A stretch of DNA of 7,140 bases, taken from Methanomethylovorans sp. GTDB taxonomy: Archaea > Halobacteriota > Methanosarcinia > Methanosarcinales > Methanosarcinaceae. Shown here in pieces: positions 1 through 6,631 of this stretch (position 1 is its first letter; each line of letters begins with the position of its first letter). The notes beneath the pieces are model-generated. The model did no database searches, had not been told where the DNA came from, and saw only the letters and a list, made by a program, of their open reading frames with translations. The DNA lies in assembly GCA_020854785.1 (NCBI GenBank), contig JAHFZE010000210.1, forward strand, positions 1-7,140. The letters are read 5' to 3'. The translations under genes and the position numbers were made by a program.

Positions 1-1019
1 CTCTGCTCCTTACGGAAACTGTAGCGAGTGAGTTCGATCATCTTTAGCGGGAGACTCTTGTAGGACATGGTCATGTCATGATTGATCAAAAACTGCCCGA
101 AGCATGCAGCAAATCTAAGGAAGAGCTGTCTTTTATCAGATTCTATGGAATACTGCCTTGCAGGGAACCTGTCAAGATACTTCTTTAGGGTCGGATGGTT
201 CATGTCATACATAAGAGGAGTTTCCACTTCCATAGCTCCCACTTTTAATGACTCTTCGACCACGTAATTTTCCAATAATGACTTTATGAGCCTGCCCTTT
301 GGATAAAACCGCATGTTACCGGAATCCGAACCCGGCTCATAATCGGCTATCTCAAGCCTGCGCATAAGATCCACGTGCGGAGGTGCCTTATCAACCTCTC
401 TTTTCTTGGAGATCTCATAATCAACGAACTTACCAAGGTTCTCATGACCTTTGAAATCAAAACCATCCATTTCATGTAACTGTCCATCAGGTGTGAGTAT
501 ACGCCAGTATGATCTGGCGGTGCTTTCAGCTTTGAGGGCTTCTGAAACCACCTCTGGTCTTCCTTCAAGGGCACAGACAACTGTGACACCATCTTTGTTC
601 TCCGGAGATACTGATCTGGACAGCTCGGAAAGAGGGTGCCCTTTGCAGCTGATCTTGAATGCTTTGTACCAGCCAAATGGCGCTCTTTTTACTGTGTACT
701 TGCCCGAGAGTTCCTTTTCCATGGCTGTCAGCACATGAACTGCAACTTTTGGAGAAGAGAGATCTGAACTCAGATGAGCATAAGGATAAAGCATGATGCT
801 TTCTGTTTTTACCTGCCCTGCAACCTTCTCTACCTCAGAAACAGCTTTCTGGACTACCTCGTCTGGATTGGCCTCATCGTCCTTCTCTACAGCAATGAAA
901 ACTGTGAGTGCATCCTCCAGCCTGCCAGATCTCATTGGATCTTCGATCTTCTCTGCCACCGGGGTGCTTTTCTTGACCTCATATTCGATATAATCAGAAT
1001 GAATGAGCAATAATTGCAT
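1..1019 (-). CDS. thrS: Threonyl-tRNA synthetase, archaeal type, C-terminus cut by window edge
   Basis: This cytoplasmic class II aminoacyl-tRNA synthetase charges tRNA-Thr with threonine using ATP. I translated 339 residues from the ATG at 1019; the frame is open to position 1, so the catalytic C-terminal half and anticodon domain lie outside. Residues 1-140 form the archaeal editing domain, related to D-Tyr-tRNA deacylase, which removes mischarged serine. Its hallmarks are [13 protein letters not shown] at about 78-90 (His82) and [18 protein letters not shown] at about 113-130 (Lys119, Cys125). The catalytic core follows: [10 protein letters not shown] (261-270) looks like motif 1, Cys306 in RFAACFGQF sits where the zinc-binding cysteine is expected, and YSFRKEQ at the edge begins motif 2. 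AGGTGA lies 4 bases upstream of the ATG and supports this start. A TATA-like box lies upstream, so it is probably transcribed on its own. Bacterial ThrRS has a different editing domain, so this protein points to an archaeon. Family identity is recognised from sequence with high confidence. Confidence 0.96.
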   Translation of the reverse strand, partial: MQLLLIHSDYIEYEVKKSTPVAEKIEDPMRSGRLEDALTVFIAVEKDDEANPDEVVQKAVSEVEKVAGQVKTESIMLYPYAHLSSDLSSPKVAVHVLTAMEKELSGKYTVKRAPFGWYKAFKISCKGHPLSELSRSVSPENKDGVTVVCALEGRPEVVSEALKAESTARSYWRILTPDGQLHEMDGFDFKGHENLGKFVDYEISKKREVDKAPPHVDLMRRLEIADYEPGSDSGNMRFYPKGRLIKSLLENYVVEESLKVGAMEVETPLMYDMNHPTLKKYLDRFPARQYSIESDKRQLFLRFAACFGQFLINHDMTMSYKSLPLKMIELTRYSFRKEQ

Positions 1020-1023
1020 GATT

Positions 1024-1029
1024 TCACCT
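1024..1029 (-). promoter_or_regulatory. Ribosome binding site of thrS
   Basis: The minus strand reads AGGTGA followed by AATC and then ATG. This matches the core of the archaeal anti-Shine-Dalgarno sequence with 4-base spacing and fixes the thrS start at 1019. Confidence 0.7.
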
Positions 1030-1063
1030 GCGAAATTACCTGTAGACTTAGATTTAACAATCC

Positions 1064-1076
1064 TTATAAACCTTTT
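1064..1076 (-). promoter_or_regulatory. Archaeal BRE/TATA promoter of thrS
   Basis: The minus strand reads AAAAGG then TTTATAA, a purine-rich BRE next to an AT-rich TATA box in the order TFB and TBP require. About 25 bases downstream the transcript would start near 1042, giving a leader of about 20 bases that contains the AGGTGA ribosome site. The position in the 106-base gap after the transporter gene fits an independent thrS promoter. It is inferred from sequence only. Confidence 0.6.
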
Positions 1077-1125
1077 TAACGGGAACACCTTGTACGTTCC
1101 AAGGGCGATCTTTGCAGATATTCGG

Positions 1126-2193
1126 TCATACGGGAAGTTCTTCCTTTTTCTTTTTACCATAGACCGGCGTTCCCATATGTACCCTGTAAGCCGCTATCAA
1201 AGAGGCAAGGATCATAGGTGCTACAAAGAAACCTGCGATACCACCCACAAAGGCACCTCCCAGGAAAGACAGCAAGATCAACATTGGATGAACACGTGAA
1301 TGCATTGTAGCCAGATAAGGACGCAGAATGAACTCCGGTGGCACGTAGATGATCACAGAAGACACTATAAAGAATACCACAGCTGCTTCAAGTCCCATAT
1401 CGAAATAGCGGACCACTGCCAGAGCAATAAGCACGACATAGCCTGCGAACAAAGGGATAACAGATGCAATGAAAATAAGAGTGGCAAGAGCCAGGATATG
1501 AGAAAAACCGAATACATAAAAGACCACTAGAGAAGTGACACTGACAAATAGAGCAGCATAGGCATTACCAATGAACACGCCCTTGAGTATCAGGTCCATA
1601 TGCTCTATATACTCTGCAACCCAGGGTCTGTTTTCCACCGGCATGAAAGCAACCACATTATTGTAGACCTTATGCCCATCGACCAGAAGGAAATAACACA
1701 CTAAAACAGATATGACCAGATTAAGAGCGAACATCACAAGGGTCTTTGCATATGCTAGGAAACCAAAACCGCTTAAAAGAGGAAGCACAGAAGTGGAAGT
1801 ATCCCATATGAACAGGAGGATACGCTCATTATATTCCGGGGGCACGTCTAAGGACCGGACAAAATCGAACAGCGACTTAATGAAAACATCCTGATTATCG
1901 AAGACCCAGCCAATGAATCTTACGATCTCAAATATACCCGAGCCTATGATAAGGACAACAGGCATCACGATAACAAGAGTGGCTATCAGCGCACCAATCC
2001 TTGGATGCCGATGTAACTTTATATAGATGGGGCGGGCGATGTATGCCAGGACAAGACCCAGAACTATGCCATCCGCAAGAGGAAGGAAAATAGAAGCAAG
2101 GATAAATGAAAGCAGTATGATGATCAGGACAACAGCTATCTTTAATCTGGAAGAGATCAGGACAGAAACACCATCTAATTGACCTATCTGCAT
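1126..2193 (-). CDS. AI-2E/PerM family transporter (UPF0118)
   Basis: This polytopic membrane protein of about 355 residues has the usual length for the AI-2E (TqsA/PerM/YdiK) family. Numbering from a GTG six bases upstream of the ATG used here, hydrophobic segments fall at about 20-57 (two), 67-93, 148-172, 208-232, 236-262, 268-286 and 304-338, giving roughly eight membrane spans. The polar stretch at 94-147 between spans is typical. The family signature is strongest near the end: [18 protein letters not shown], then a glycine-rich helix ([12 protein letters not shown]) ending in AP. The C-terminus is a short basic and acidic tail (KKKKEE). Characterised members export autoinducer-2 or act as Na+(Li+)/H+ antiporters in halophiles; the substrate here cannot be read from sequence. 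In a marine or saline methanogen an ion-antiport role is possible. The start is ambiguous between ATG 2193 and GTG 2199; ATG is preferred. Neither has a Shine-Dalgarno site, which fits the very short leader predicted from the TATA box. Confidence 0.88.
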   Translation of the reverse strand: MQIGQLDGVSVLISSRLKIAVVLIIILLSFILASIFLPLADGIVLGLVLAYIARPIYIKLHRHPRIGALIATLVIVMPVVLIIGSGIFEIVRFIGWVFDNQDVFIKSLFDFVRSLDVPPEYNERILLFIWDTSTSVLPLLSGFGFLAYAKTLVMFALNLVISVLVCYFLLVDGHKVYNNVVAFMPVENRPWVAEYIEHMDLILKGVFIGNAYAALFVSVTSLVVFYVFGFSHILALATLIFIASVIPLFAGYVVLIALAVVRYFDMGLEAAVVFFIVSSVIIYVPPEFILRPYLATMHSRVHPMLILLSFLGGAFVGGIAGFFVAPMILASLIAAYRVHMGTPVYGKKKKEELPV

Positions 2194-2227
2194 GTGCACA
2201 CATCTTACAGTTTTTATTTTGAAACAG

Positions 2228-2235
2228 TTATATAA
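2228..2235 (-). promoter_or_regulatory. TATA box of the AI-2E transporter gene
   Basis: TTATATAA (palindromic) sits about 38 bases upstream of the ATG at 2193. Initiation about 25 bases downstream would fall near 2205-2207, leaving a leader of only about 6-14 bases. That fits the missing Shine-Dalgarno sequence and suggests a nearly leaderless transcript. Confidence 0.5.
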
Positions 2236-2237
2236 TT

Positions 2238-2253
2238 AGTATTAAAGTATTAA
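2238..2253 (-). repeat. Two tandem copies of an 8-base AT-rich unit, possible U-rich terminator
   Basis: AGTATTAA occurs twice back to back on the plus strand, 15 bases past the stop codon of the PAPS-reductase-like gene. Read in the direction of transcription the segment is TTTTAATACTTTAATACT. Archaeal termination commonly needs only T-rich stretches, so this could end the upstream transcript just before the transporter promoter. An AT-rich spacer with no function is the main alternative. Confidence 0.25.
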
Positions 2254-2268
2254 AACCTCACTCATACA

Positions 2269-4284
2269 TCAAGCATCCTGCCTGAGCCACGGCAAATTAC
2301 GTGAGGCATATTTCAGGACAACACATGGCTCTATACACTTACCACATCGGATACAAGCATCACTGATGTACAGGCCGCGCATATCATCAACCTCAATGGC
2401 ATCCACAGGGCAAACCCCCTGACATATGCCACACCTTGTGCACATGCACACTCTCATAAGCTGCAGTACGACCTGCCTGAACACTTCAGTGGCTTTTTCC
2501 CTGCTGTCAGCAGTGACCAGCAGGTTGCCCGAAGAGAAGAACTTCACAGTTGCATTATCTGCGTTTACAAGTAGCATTCCCATGTTGTCGGAAGCCTTCA
2601 CCGAGCCAATTATGTGCAGCACATCCGCTGCATCCTGCAAAGAAACGCCCCCTATGTTAGCCTCAACGGTAAAACCTCCGTTCGTGCAGGGAGAAACACC
2701 GCTGACAGATTCTACCCTGAAACCTTCATTAACTTCTGGAACATCATATCGGATACCAAGTTCTTCTGCGAGCTTGAGCATTTTCGGCGGCATCTCCTTC
2801 CATCGCCAGAAGCCCTGCTCTACAAATGATCCCGGGAAACCTTTTTTGCTGGCCCACTTCAGCAGATATGCATGCCAGCGTGCATGGAGGTCAGGATGCA
2901 GTCGGGAAAAAAGCTGATATTCCGCGGACAGAGAAGCAGGACATAAATAACATCCCACTCTTTCGAATCCCAGATCATAAAGAGGATTATATTCGAGCTT
3001 CTTTCCATATATGTACAGCCAGACCTCTATTGCCCTCCAATCGCGTATGGGAAAAATATTGAGCTGCGTGGGAACAAAGGGATTCTTCTCACTTGCAGAA
3101 ATAGAAGCCCTGGAAAAAGATTCGTATCGTCGCTTGCCATCCACTGTAAGGCACACCTGTCCTTCGCTTGAGGATTCATCGATGAGCCTGTTGGCAGGTG
3201 CCAGCTTGCATACTTTACAACACCAGCGCATATCCTTAGCAGGAGGACCGAACCTTTCCAGGTTCTCCCAGAAAGCATCCCCTGCAGCTGACTCCTTTAA
3301 TTCGATTCCCCGGCTGGAACAGAAATTACGTGCAAATTCCACTGTTTCAGGGAACTCGATACCCGTATTAAGAAAGAAAGCCCTGAACTCCCTGTCTCTG
3401 AGAACATTGATGGTCAGATCAAGCACCACGAGACTATCCTTGCCCCCACTGAAAGATACATGGACAGGCAGATCCCTGTATTGCTTGCGGCTGACGATCC
3501 CCTTGATAACATTGGCAGCATCTCTGGATATTTTCTCCATGTGGTTTACATTGGCCTTTAAGACATCCTGTATGGAAGAGATACGGCGGTTCAGGCAAAC
3601 TGTACTTCCGTCAAGCTTTCTGACCCGCAGCACAGCATCTTCTGACCTGTTAAGGTCCGCACTGTCCAGAAGAGATACACCAAACCCTGTAAGATTACCA
3701 CATTTGATAAGGATATTGTCCCCTTTTTTGATATCTGCTGTGGATCTGAGAAGCTGATCAGCCTTTACCTTCTTGCCGCTAAGGTGACTGGAAGCTTTCC
3801 TCAGTTCAACGGTCTTATTTGTGGTATGCTGTGCCAGGATCTTCGCACCTTCAAGGGACAGATCAAAAACATACCCCAAAGACCTCATATCAAAACGCAG
3901 CACACCAAAATGCAAACCATCGAGTATCACTTCATCCGTCCTGTCGTCACCTGTGGTCTTGTTAAGTAGCACGACCCTGTCCCCTATGGGGTCACATCCG
4001 AAAGCTGATAACAAAAGATCACTGAGCACTTCTTTCTCATGGGGCGAACAGAACCTGATGTCTCCGGGAGGTGCCAGGTTTACATGGCTGCCCTGTGACT
4101 GGCAAAAATCACATGTGGACCTTAACAGAGGCACATTGCAATGCTGACACCAGAAAATATGATGTTGCAGATCTGCACCATGCTGTTTCCAGGATCGGGA
4201 TGATCGGGTTTTAAACTGGGAGCTAAGGGGCTTTCCGGCAGAAGACTTTCCTGATAAGATAAAATTCTTATTTCCGGGTTTCAT
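2269..4284 (-). CDS. Zinc-ribbon/PUA/PP-loop (PAPS-reductase-like) protein with C-terminal 2[4Fe-4S] ferredoxin domain
   Basis: This is a 671-residue multidomain cytoplasmic protein. Residues 1-40 are a basic, serine-rich extension. C46-X2-C49 and C58-X2-C61 form a zinc ribbon. Residues 100-230 contain a PUA-like RNA-binding domain, best seen at 170-222 (IKKGDNILIK, then GFGVSLLDS). Residues 272-470 are the ATP-pyrophosphatase domain of the CysH superfamily, with the P-loop SFSGGKDS at 277-284 and cysteines C355, C356, C359, C445 and C448. The C355-C356 and C445-X2-C448 pairs match the [4Fe-4S] signature of APS/PAPS reductases. After an unassigned segment (513-610) come two ferredoxin motifs: C615/C618/C621/C625-P and C644/C647/C650/C654. 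The ECGLH catalytic tail of thioredoxin-dependent reductases is absent. Similar proteins are annotated in methanogens as phosphoadenosine phosphosulfate reductase. Because of the PUA domain and missing tail, an RNA-thiolating or other sulfur-transfer role is an open alternative. The ATG at 4284 is the only plausible start before the zinc ribbon; its ribosome site is weak. Domain identities are strong, the reaction is unknown. Confidence 0.85.
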   Translation of the reverse strand: MKPGNKNFILSGKSSAGKPLSSQFKTRSSRSWKQHGADLQHHIFWCQHCNVPLLRSTCDFCQSQGSHVNLAPPGDIRFCSPHEKEVLSDLLLSAFGCDPIGDRVVLLNKTTGDDRTDEVILDGLHFGVLRFDMRSLGYVFDLSLEGAKILAQHTTNKTVELRKASSHLSGKKVKADQLLRSTADIKKGDNILIKCGNLTGFGVSLLDSADLNRSEDAVLRVRKLDGSTVCLNRRISSIQDVLKANVNHMEKISRDAANVIKGIVSRKQYRDLPVHVSFSGGKDSLVVLDLTINVLRDREFRAFFLNTGIEFPETVEFARNFCSSRGIELKESAAGDAFWENLERFGPPAKDMRWCCKVCKLAPANRLIDESSSEGQVCLTVDGKRRYESFSRASISASEKNPFVPTQLNIFPIRDWRAIEVWLYIYGKKLEYNPLYDLGFERVGCYLCPASLSAEYQLFSRLHPDLHARWHAYLLKWASKKGFPGSFVEQGFWRWKEMPPKMLKLAEELGIRYDVPEVNEGFRVESVSGVSPCTNGGFTVEANIGGVSLQDAADVLHIIGSVKASDNMGMLLVNADNATVKFFSSGNLLVTADSREKATEVFRQVVLQLMRVCMCTRCGICQGVCPVDAIEVDDMRGLYISDACIRCGKCIEPCVVLKYASRNLPWLRQDA

Positions 4285-4304
4285 CGCAGTCCATTTAAAA
4301 GGAT

Positions 4305-4331
4305 CAATGACCGAGCATCATACGGTCATTG
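4305..4331 (-). other. Perfect 9-bp hairpin across the gltA stop codon
   Basis: CAATGACCG and CGGTCATTG pair perfectly around a 9-base loop. On the transcript the left arm holds the last glutamine codon and the TGA stop of gltA. The hairpin is followed by ATCCTTTTAAA, a short T-rich run, and lies 21 bases before the start of the next gene. It could act as a leaky terminator, an attenuator, or an RNA processing or protection site setting the ratio of gltA to its downstream neighbour. The pairing is directly visible; the function is inferred. Confidence 0.5.
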
Positions 4332-5699
4332 TTTGCTAAGGTGATCATGGATGGTCTGAGCGGCCAGCTTTCCGGCACCCATGGCACTTATCACTGTTGC
4401 AGCGCCTGTGACCACATCGCCACCTGCACACACACCCGGAAGAGAGCTCATAGCTGAATCATCTACCACTATAGTGCCTTTTGGAGTGGATTCTAGACCT
4501 TCGGAACCTGAGAATATGATCGGGTTAGGAGATGTACCTATGGCGATTATCACCGTATCTGCCTCGACCTCATGCTCCGAACCTTTTACTGGCACAGGTT
4601 TTCTGCGTCCCGAAGCATCAGGTTCACCTAGTTCCATCCTGATGCACTCTACGCTCTTAACATTCATTTTATCATCGCCCAGAATGCGAACTGGATTTGT
4701 TAGCAGCCTGAAGATGATCCCTTCTTCTTTGGCATTCTCCACTTCTTCCCTGCGTGCCGGCAGTTCATCTTCTCCCCGCCGGTAGACAATGCTGACCTCG
4801 TCAGCACCCAGTCGCAGAGCACAGCGTGCAGCATCCATTGCCACATTTCCCCCACCTACAACTATAACCTTTTTTCCCCTTTTGATAGGCGTATCATATT
4901 CAGGAAAACGGAAAGCTTTCATGAGGTTAACACGGGTCAGGAACTCGTTGGCAGAATAGACACCATTGAGGTTCTCTCCTTCGATACCCATGAAATTGGG
5001 AAGTCCTGCCCCCGTTCCCAGGAATACCGCATCGAACTCCTCCCTCAGTTCATCCAGCGTCTTTATCCTGCCTATCACATAGTCTACTTTTATGTCCACT
5101 CCAAGCTGCTTTATATATTCGACCTCCTGGCGTACTATCGCCTTTGGAAGGCGGAACTCTGGAATGCCATAGGTGAGCACCCCCCCAGGCTCGTGGAGTG
5201 ATTCAAAGATCGTCACGGAATGCCCGGCTTTTGCAAGATCTGCGGCAGCTGTAAGCCCTGCGGGACCTGAACCCACCACAGCCACGTGTTTGCCTGTTGG
5301 CTTTGCTTTCTGAGGTGCTTCTATACCCTTTACACTTTCATAGTCTGCAGCAAAACGTTCAAGGCGTCCTATAGCTATGGGCTGACCTTTCTTTGCGAGC
5401 ACACAGTACTCTTCGCACTGCACTTCCTGAGGGCAGACACGCCCGCATACCGCAGGAAGAGCATTAGTAAGCTTGATCGTCCTGATGGACTCATCGAACT
5501 TCCTTTCGGCAATACAGGCGATAAAGGCCGGAATATCGATATTCACTGGACATCCCTGCACGCATTTGGGGTCCTTGCATTGCAGACAACGGGCAGCTTC
5601 AGCAACAGCCTGCTCCTCTGTATAACCCAGTGCTACTTCATTGAAGTTACTGCGCCTTACTTCAGGGTCCTGTAACGGCATGGGCTGTCTTGCTGCCAT
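4326..5699 (-). CDS. gltA: NADPH-dependent glutamate-synthase small-subunit-like flavoprotein (GltA / SudA / NfnB type)
   Basis: This FAD- and NAD(P)-binding iron-sulfur oxidoreductase has 457 residues, normal length for the family. Numbered from the ATG at 5699, the N-terminus binds Fe-S clusters through C38-X2-C41-X4-C46-X3-C50-P and C85-X3-C89-P with C95-EEY-C99. FAD binds at GSGPAGL (143-149), the second nucleotide site is GGGNVAMDAAR (282-292), and the C-terminal FAD contact is AGGDVVTGAATVI (425-437). A longer frame reaches an ATG at 5723. The ATG at 5699 is preferred because GGAGGTG lies 7 bases before it and it overlaps the upstream stop as TAATG, implying translational coupling. The tight pairing with a SudB/NfnA-type gene indicates that the product is the large subunit of a SudAB/NfnAB-like complex moving electrons between NAD(P)H and ferredoxin or polysulfide, rather than glutamate synthase. 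No large glutamate synthase gene is visible here. Databases often call it gltA, homotetrameric NADPH glutamate synthase. Family is certain, substrate is inferred. Confidence 0.95.
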   Translation of the reverse strand: MAARQPMPLQDPEVRRSNFNEVALGYTEEQAVAEAARCLQCKDPKCVQGCPVNIDIPAFIACIAERKFDESIRTIKLTNALPAVCGRVCPQEVQCEEYCVLAKKGQPIAIGRLERFAADYESVKGIEAPQKAKPTGKHVAVVGSGPAGLTAAADLAKAGHSVTIFESLHEPGGVLTYGIPEFRLPKAIVRQEVEYIKQLGVDIKVDYVIGRIKTLDELREEFDAVFLGTGAGLPNFMGIEGENLNGVYSANEFLTRVNLMKAFRFPEYDTPIKRGKKVIVVGGGNVAMDAARCALRLGADEVSIVYRRGEDELPARREEVENAKEEGIIFRLLTNPVRILGDDKMNVKSVECIRMELGEPDASGRRKPVPVKGSEHEVEADTVIIAIGTSPNPIIFSGSEGLESTPKGTIVVDDSAMSSLPGVCAGGDVVTGAATVISAMGAGKLAAQTIHDHLSKQ

Positions 5700-6541
5700 T
5701 ACTGCCCACCTCCACAAGTGCATTCATGCTTTTTGATAGAAATACCCTCTTCGTCCCTGTAAACTGCAAGACGGCTCATAAGCAGATCAAAATCTACCTT
5801 GTGGGCATCGAACTCGGGCCCGTCGACACAGGCGAACTTTGTCTTACCATCAACAGAGACACGGCAACCACCGCACATCCCAGTGCCATCGATCATTATG
5901 GGATTTAAGCTTACAATGGTCTGGATACCGAAAGGCTTTGTCACACCCGCCACGGCCCTCATCATTATGGGTGGACCGATGGCCACGACGCGATCCACAT
6001 GTTCACCGCTTTCCAGTAGTTTCTGAAGTACATCCGTTACAAAACCATGATGTCCTTTGGTGCCGTCATCTGTACACACAATTAATTCATCACTTACAGC
6101 CCGCATCTCTTCTTCAAGGATGAGCAAATTCTCGCTCCGGGCACCTATGATGGTGATCACTTTATTGCCTGCTTCTTTGTAGGCTTTAGCCTGTGGATAG
6201 GCAGGGGCGACACCCACGCCACCTCCCACCAGCACAACAGTACCCAGTTCTTCTATCTCGGAAGGAGTTCCCAGAGGTCCTACAAGATCCTGAAGCTCGT
6301 CCTGAGCATTGAGCGTGGCAAGCTGCCTTGTCGTCTTACCCATCTGCTGGAAAATAATAGTCACTGAACCTTCCGTAACATTATAATCCGCAATTGTAAG
6401 AGGTATCCTTTCACTTTGTTCATCGATCCTTATTATCACGAACTGCCCGGGCTTTGCAGCTCTTGCCACATCAGGCGCAAGCACCTTCATCAAGTGTACC
6501 TGGTGTACCATATCCCGTTTCTCGATTATCCTGTATGACAT
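5699..6541 (-). CDS. Sulfide dehydrogenase / NfnA-type FAD, NAD(P)-binding [2Fe-2S] subunit
   Basis: This ferredoxin-NADP reductase-like protein of about 280 residues is related to PyrK and to SudB/NfnA. Numbering here starts at an ATG at 6580; the preferred start is Met14 (ATG 6541), where the family-typical MSYRIIEKRDM begins. FAD binding is shown by ERIPLTIAD (57-65), the NAD(P) site by VGGGVGVAPAYPQAKA (118-133), and the [2Fe-2S] site by DGTGMCGGCR (231-240, C236 and C239) plus CVDGPEFD (251-258, C251). In characterised NfnA this cluster has three cysteines and an aspartate, and the same pattern of acidic residues is present here. The C-terminus ends in CTCGGGQ, adding C287 and C289. Its stop overlaps the start of the GltA-like partner by one base, so the two subunits should be made together. 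The complex likely couples NAD(P)H and ferredoxin redox chemistry; polysulfide reduction was reported for the Pyrococcus homologue. No good ribosome site precedes 6580; GTGATC lies only 2 bases before 6541. Confidence 0.93.
   Translation of the reverse strand: MSYRIIEKRDMVHQVHLMKVLAPDVARAAKPGQFVIIRIDEQSERIPLTIADYNVTEGSVTIIFQQMGKTTRQLATLNAQDELQDLVGPLGTPSEIEELGTVVLVGGGVGVAPAYPQAKAYKEAGNKVITIIGARSENLLILEEEMRAVSDELIVCTDDGTKGHHGFVTDVLQKLLESGEHVDRVVAIGPPIMMRAVAGVTKPFGIQTIVSLNPIMIDGTGMCGGCRVSVDGKTKFACVDGPEFDAHKVDFDLLMSRLAVYRDEEGISIKKHECTCGGGQ
5707..5713 (-). promoter_or_regulatory. Strong ribosome binding site deciding the gltA start
   Basis: GGAGGTG on the minus strand, inside the last codons of the upstream gene and 7 bases before the ATG at 5699, is a near-perfect archaeal Shine-Dalgarno sequence. 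It favours this ATG over the ATG at 5723, which would add eight residues. Confidence 0.75.
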
Positions 6542-6583
6542 CTGATCACATTTCGCACTGGATTGAGGATTATGGTGCATAGG

Positions 6584-6592
6584 ATAAAATTA
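6584..6592 (-). promoter_or_regulatory. Possible TATA box of the sudB-gltA operon
   Basis: TAATTTTAT on the minus strand lies in the short gap after the membrane-protein gene. Initiation about 25 bases downstream would be near 6562, inside the longer reading frame, which favours translation from 6541 over 6580. The match to the TATA consensus is modest. Confidence 0.35.
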
Positions 6593-6631
6593 ATAGTACT
6601 TAAGAATTCAGTTGATACTCCACTTTTGAGA

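Noticed and set aside
347..676. 109-residue minus-strand open frame
   Set aside because: It is out of frame within thrS; the thrS frame encodes unmistakable editing-domain motifs over the same bases.
1082..1104. Small alternative hairpins (GGAAC/GTTCC and CCTTG/CAAGG) downstream of the transporter stop
   Set aside because: The stems are only 5 bp, mutually exclusive and not followed by a T-run, so they do not stand out from chance.
2426..2917. 163-residue plus-strand open frame
   Set aside because: It is antisense to the C-terminal part of the PP-loop/ferredoxin gene, with shadow-like composition and no family match I can recognise.
3011..3757. 248-residue plus-strand open frame
   Set aside because: It lies antisense to the PP-loop gene, has Ser/Leu-rich composition typical of reverse-complement shadows, and shows no recognisable domain.
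4291..4297. TTTTAAA as a promoter for the PP-loop gene
   Set aside because: It is only about 7 bases from the ATG at 4284. Initiation about 25 bases downstream would fall inside the coding region, where no alternative start precedes the zinc ribbon.
4381..4785. 134-residue plus-strand open frame
   Set aside because: It is an antisense shadow of the GltA-like gene, whose conserved motifs occupy the opposite strand.
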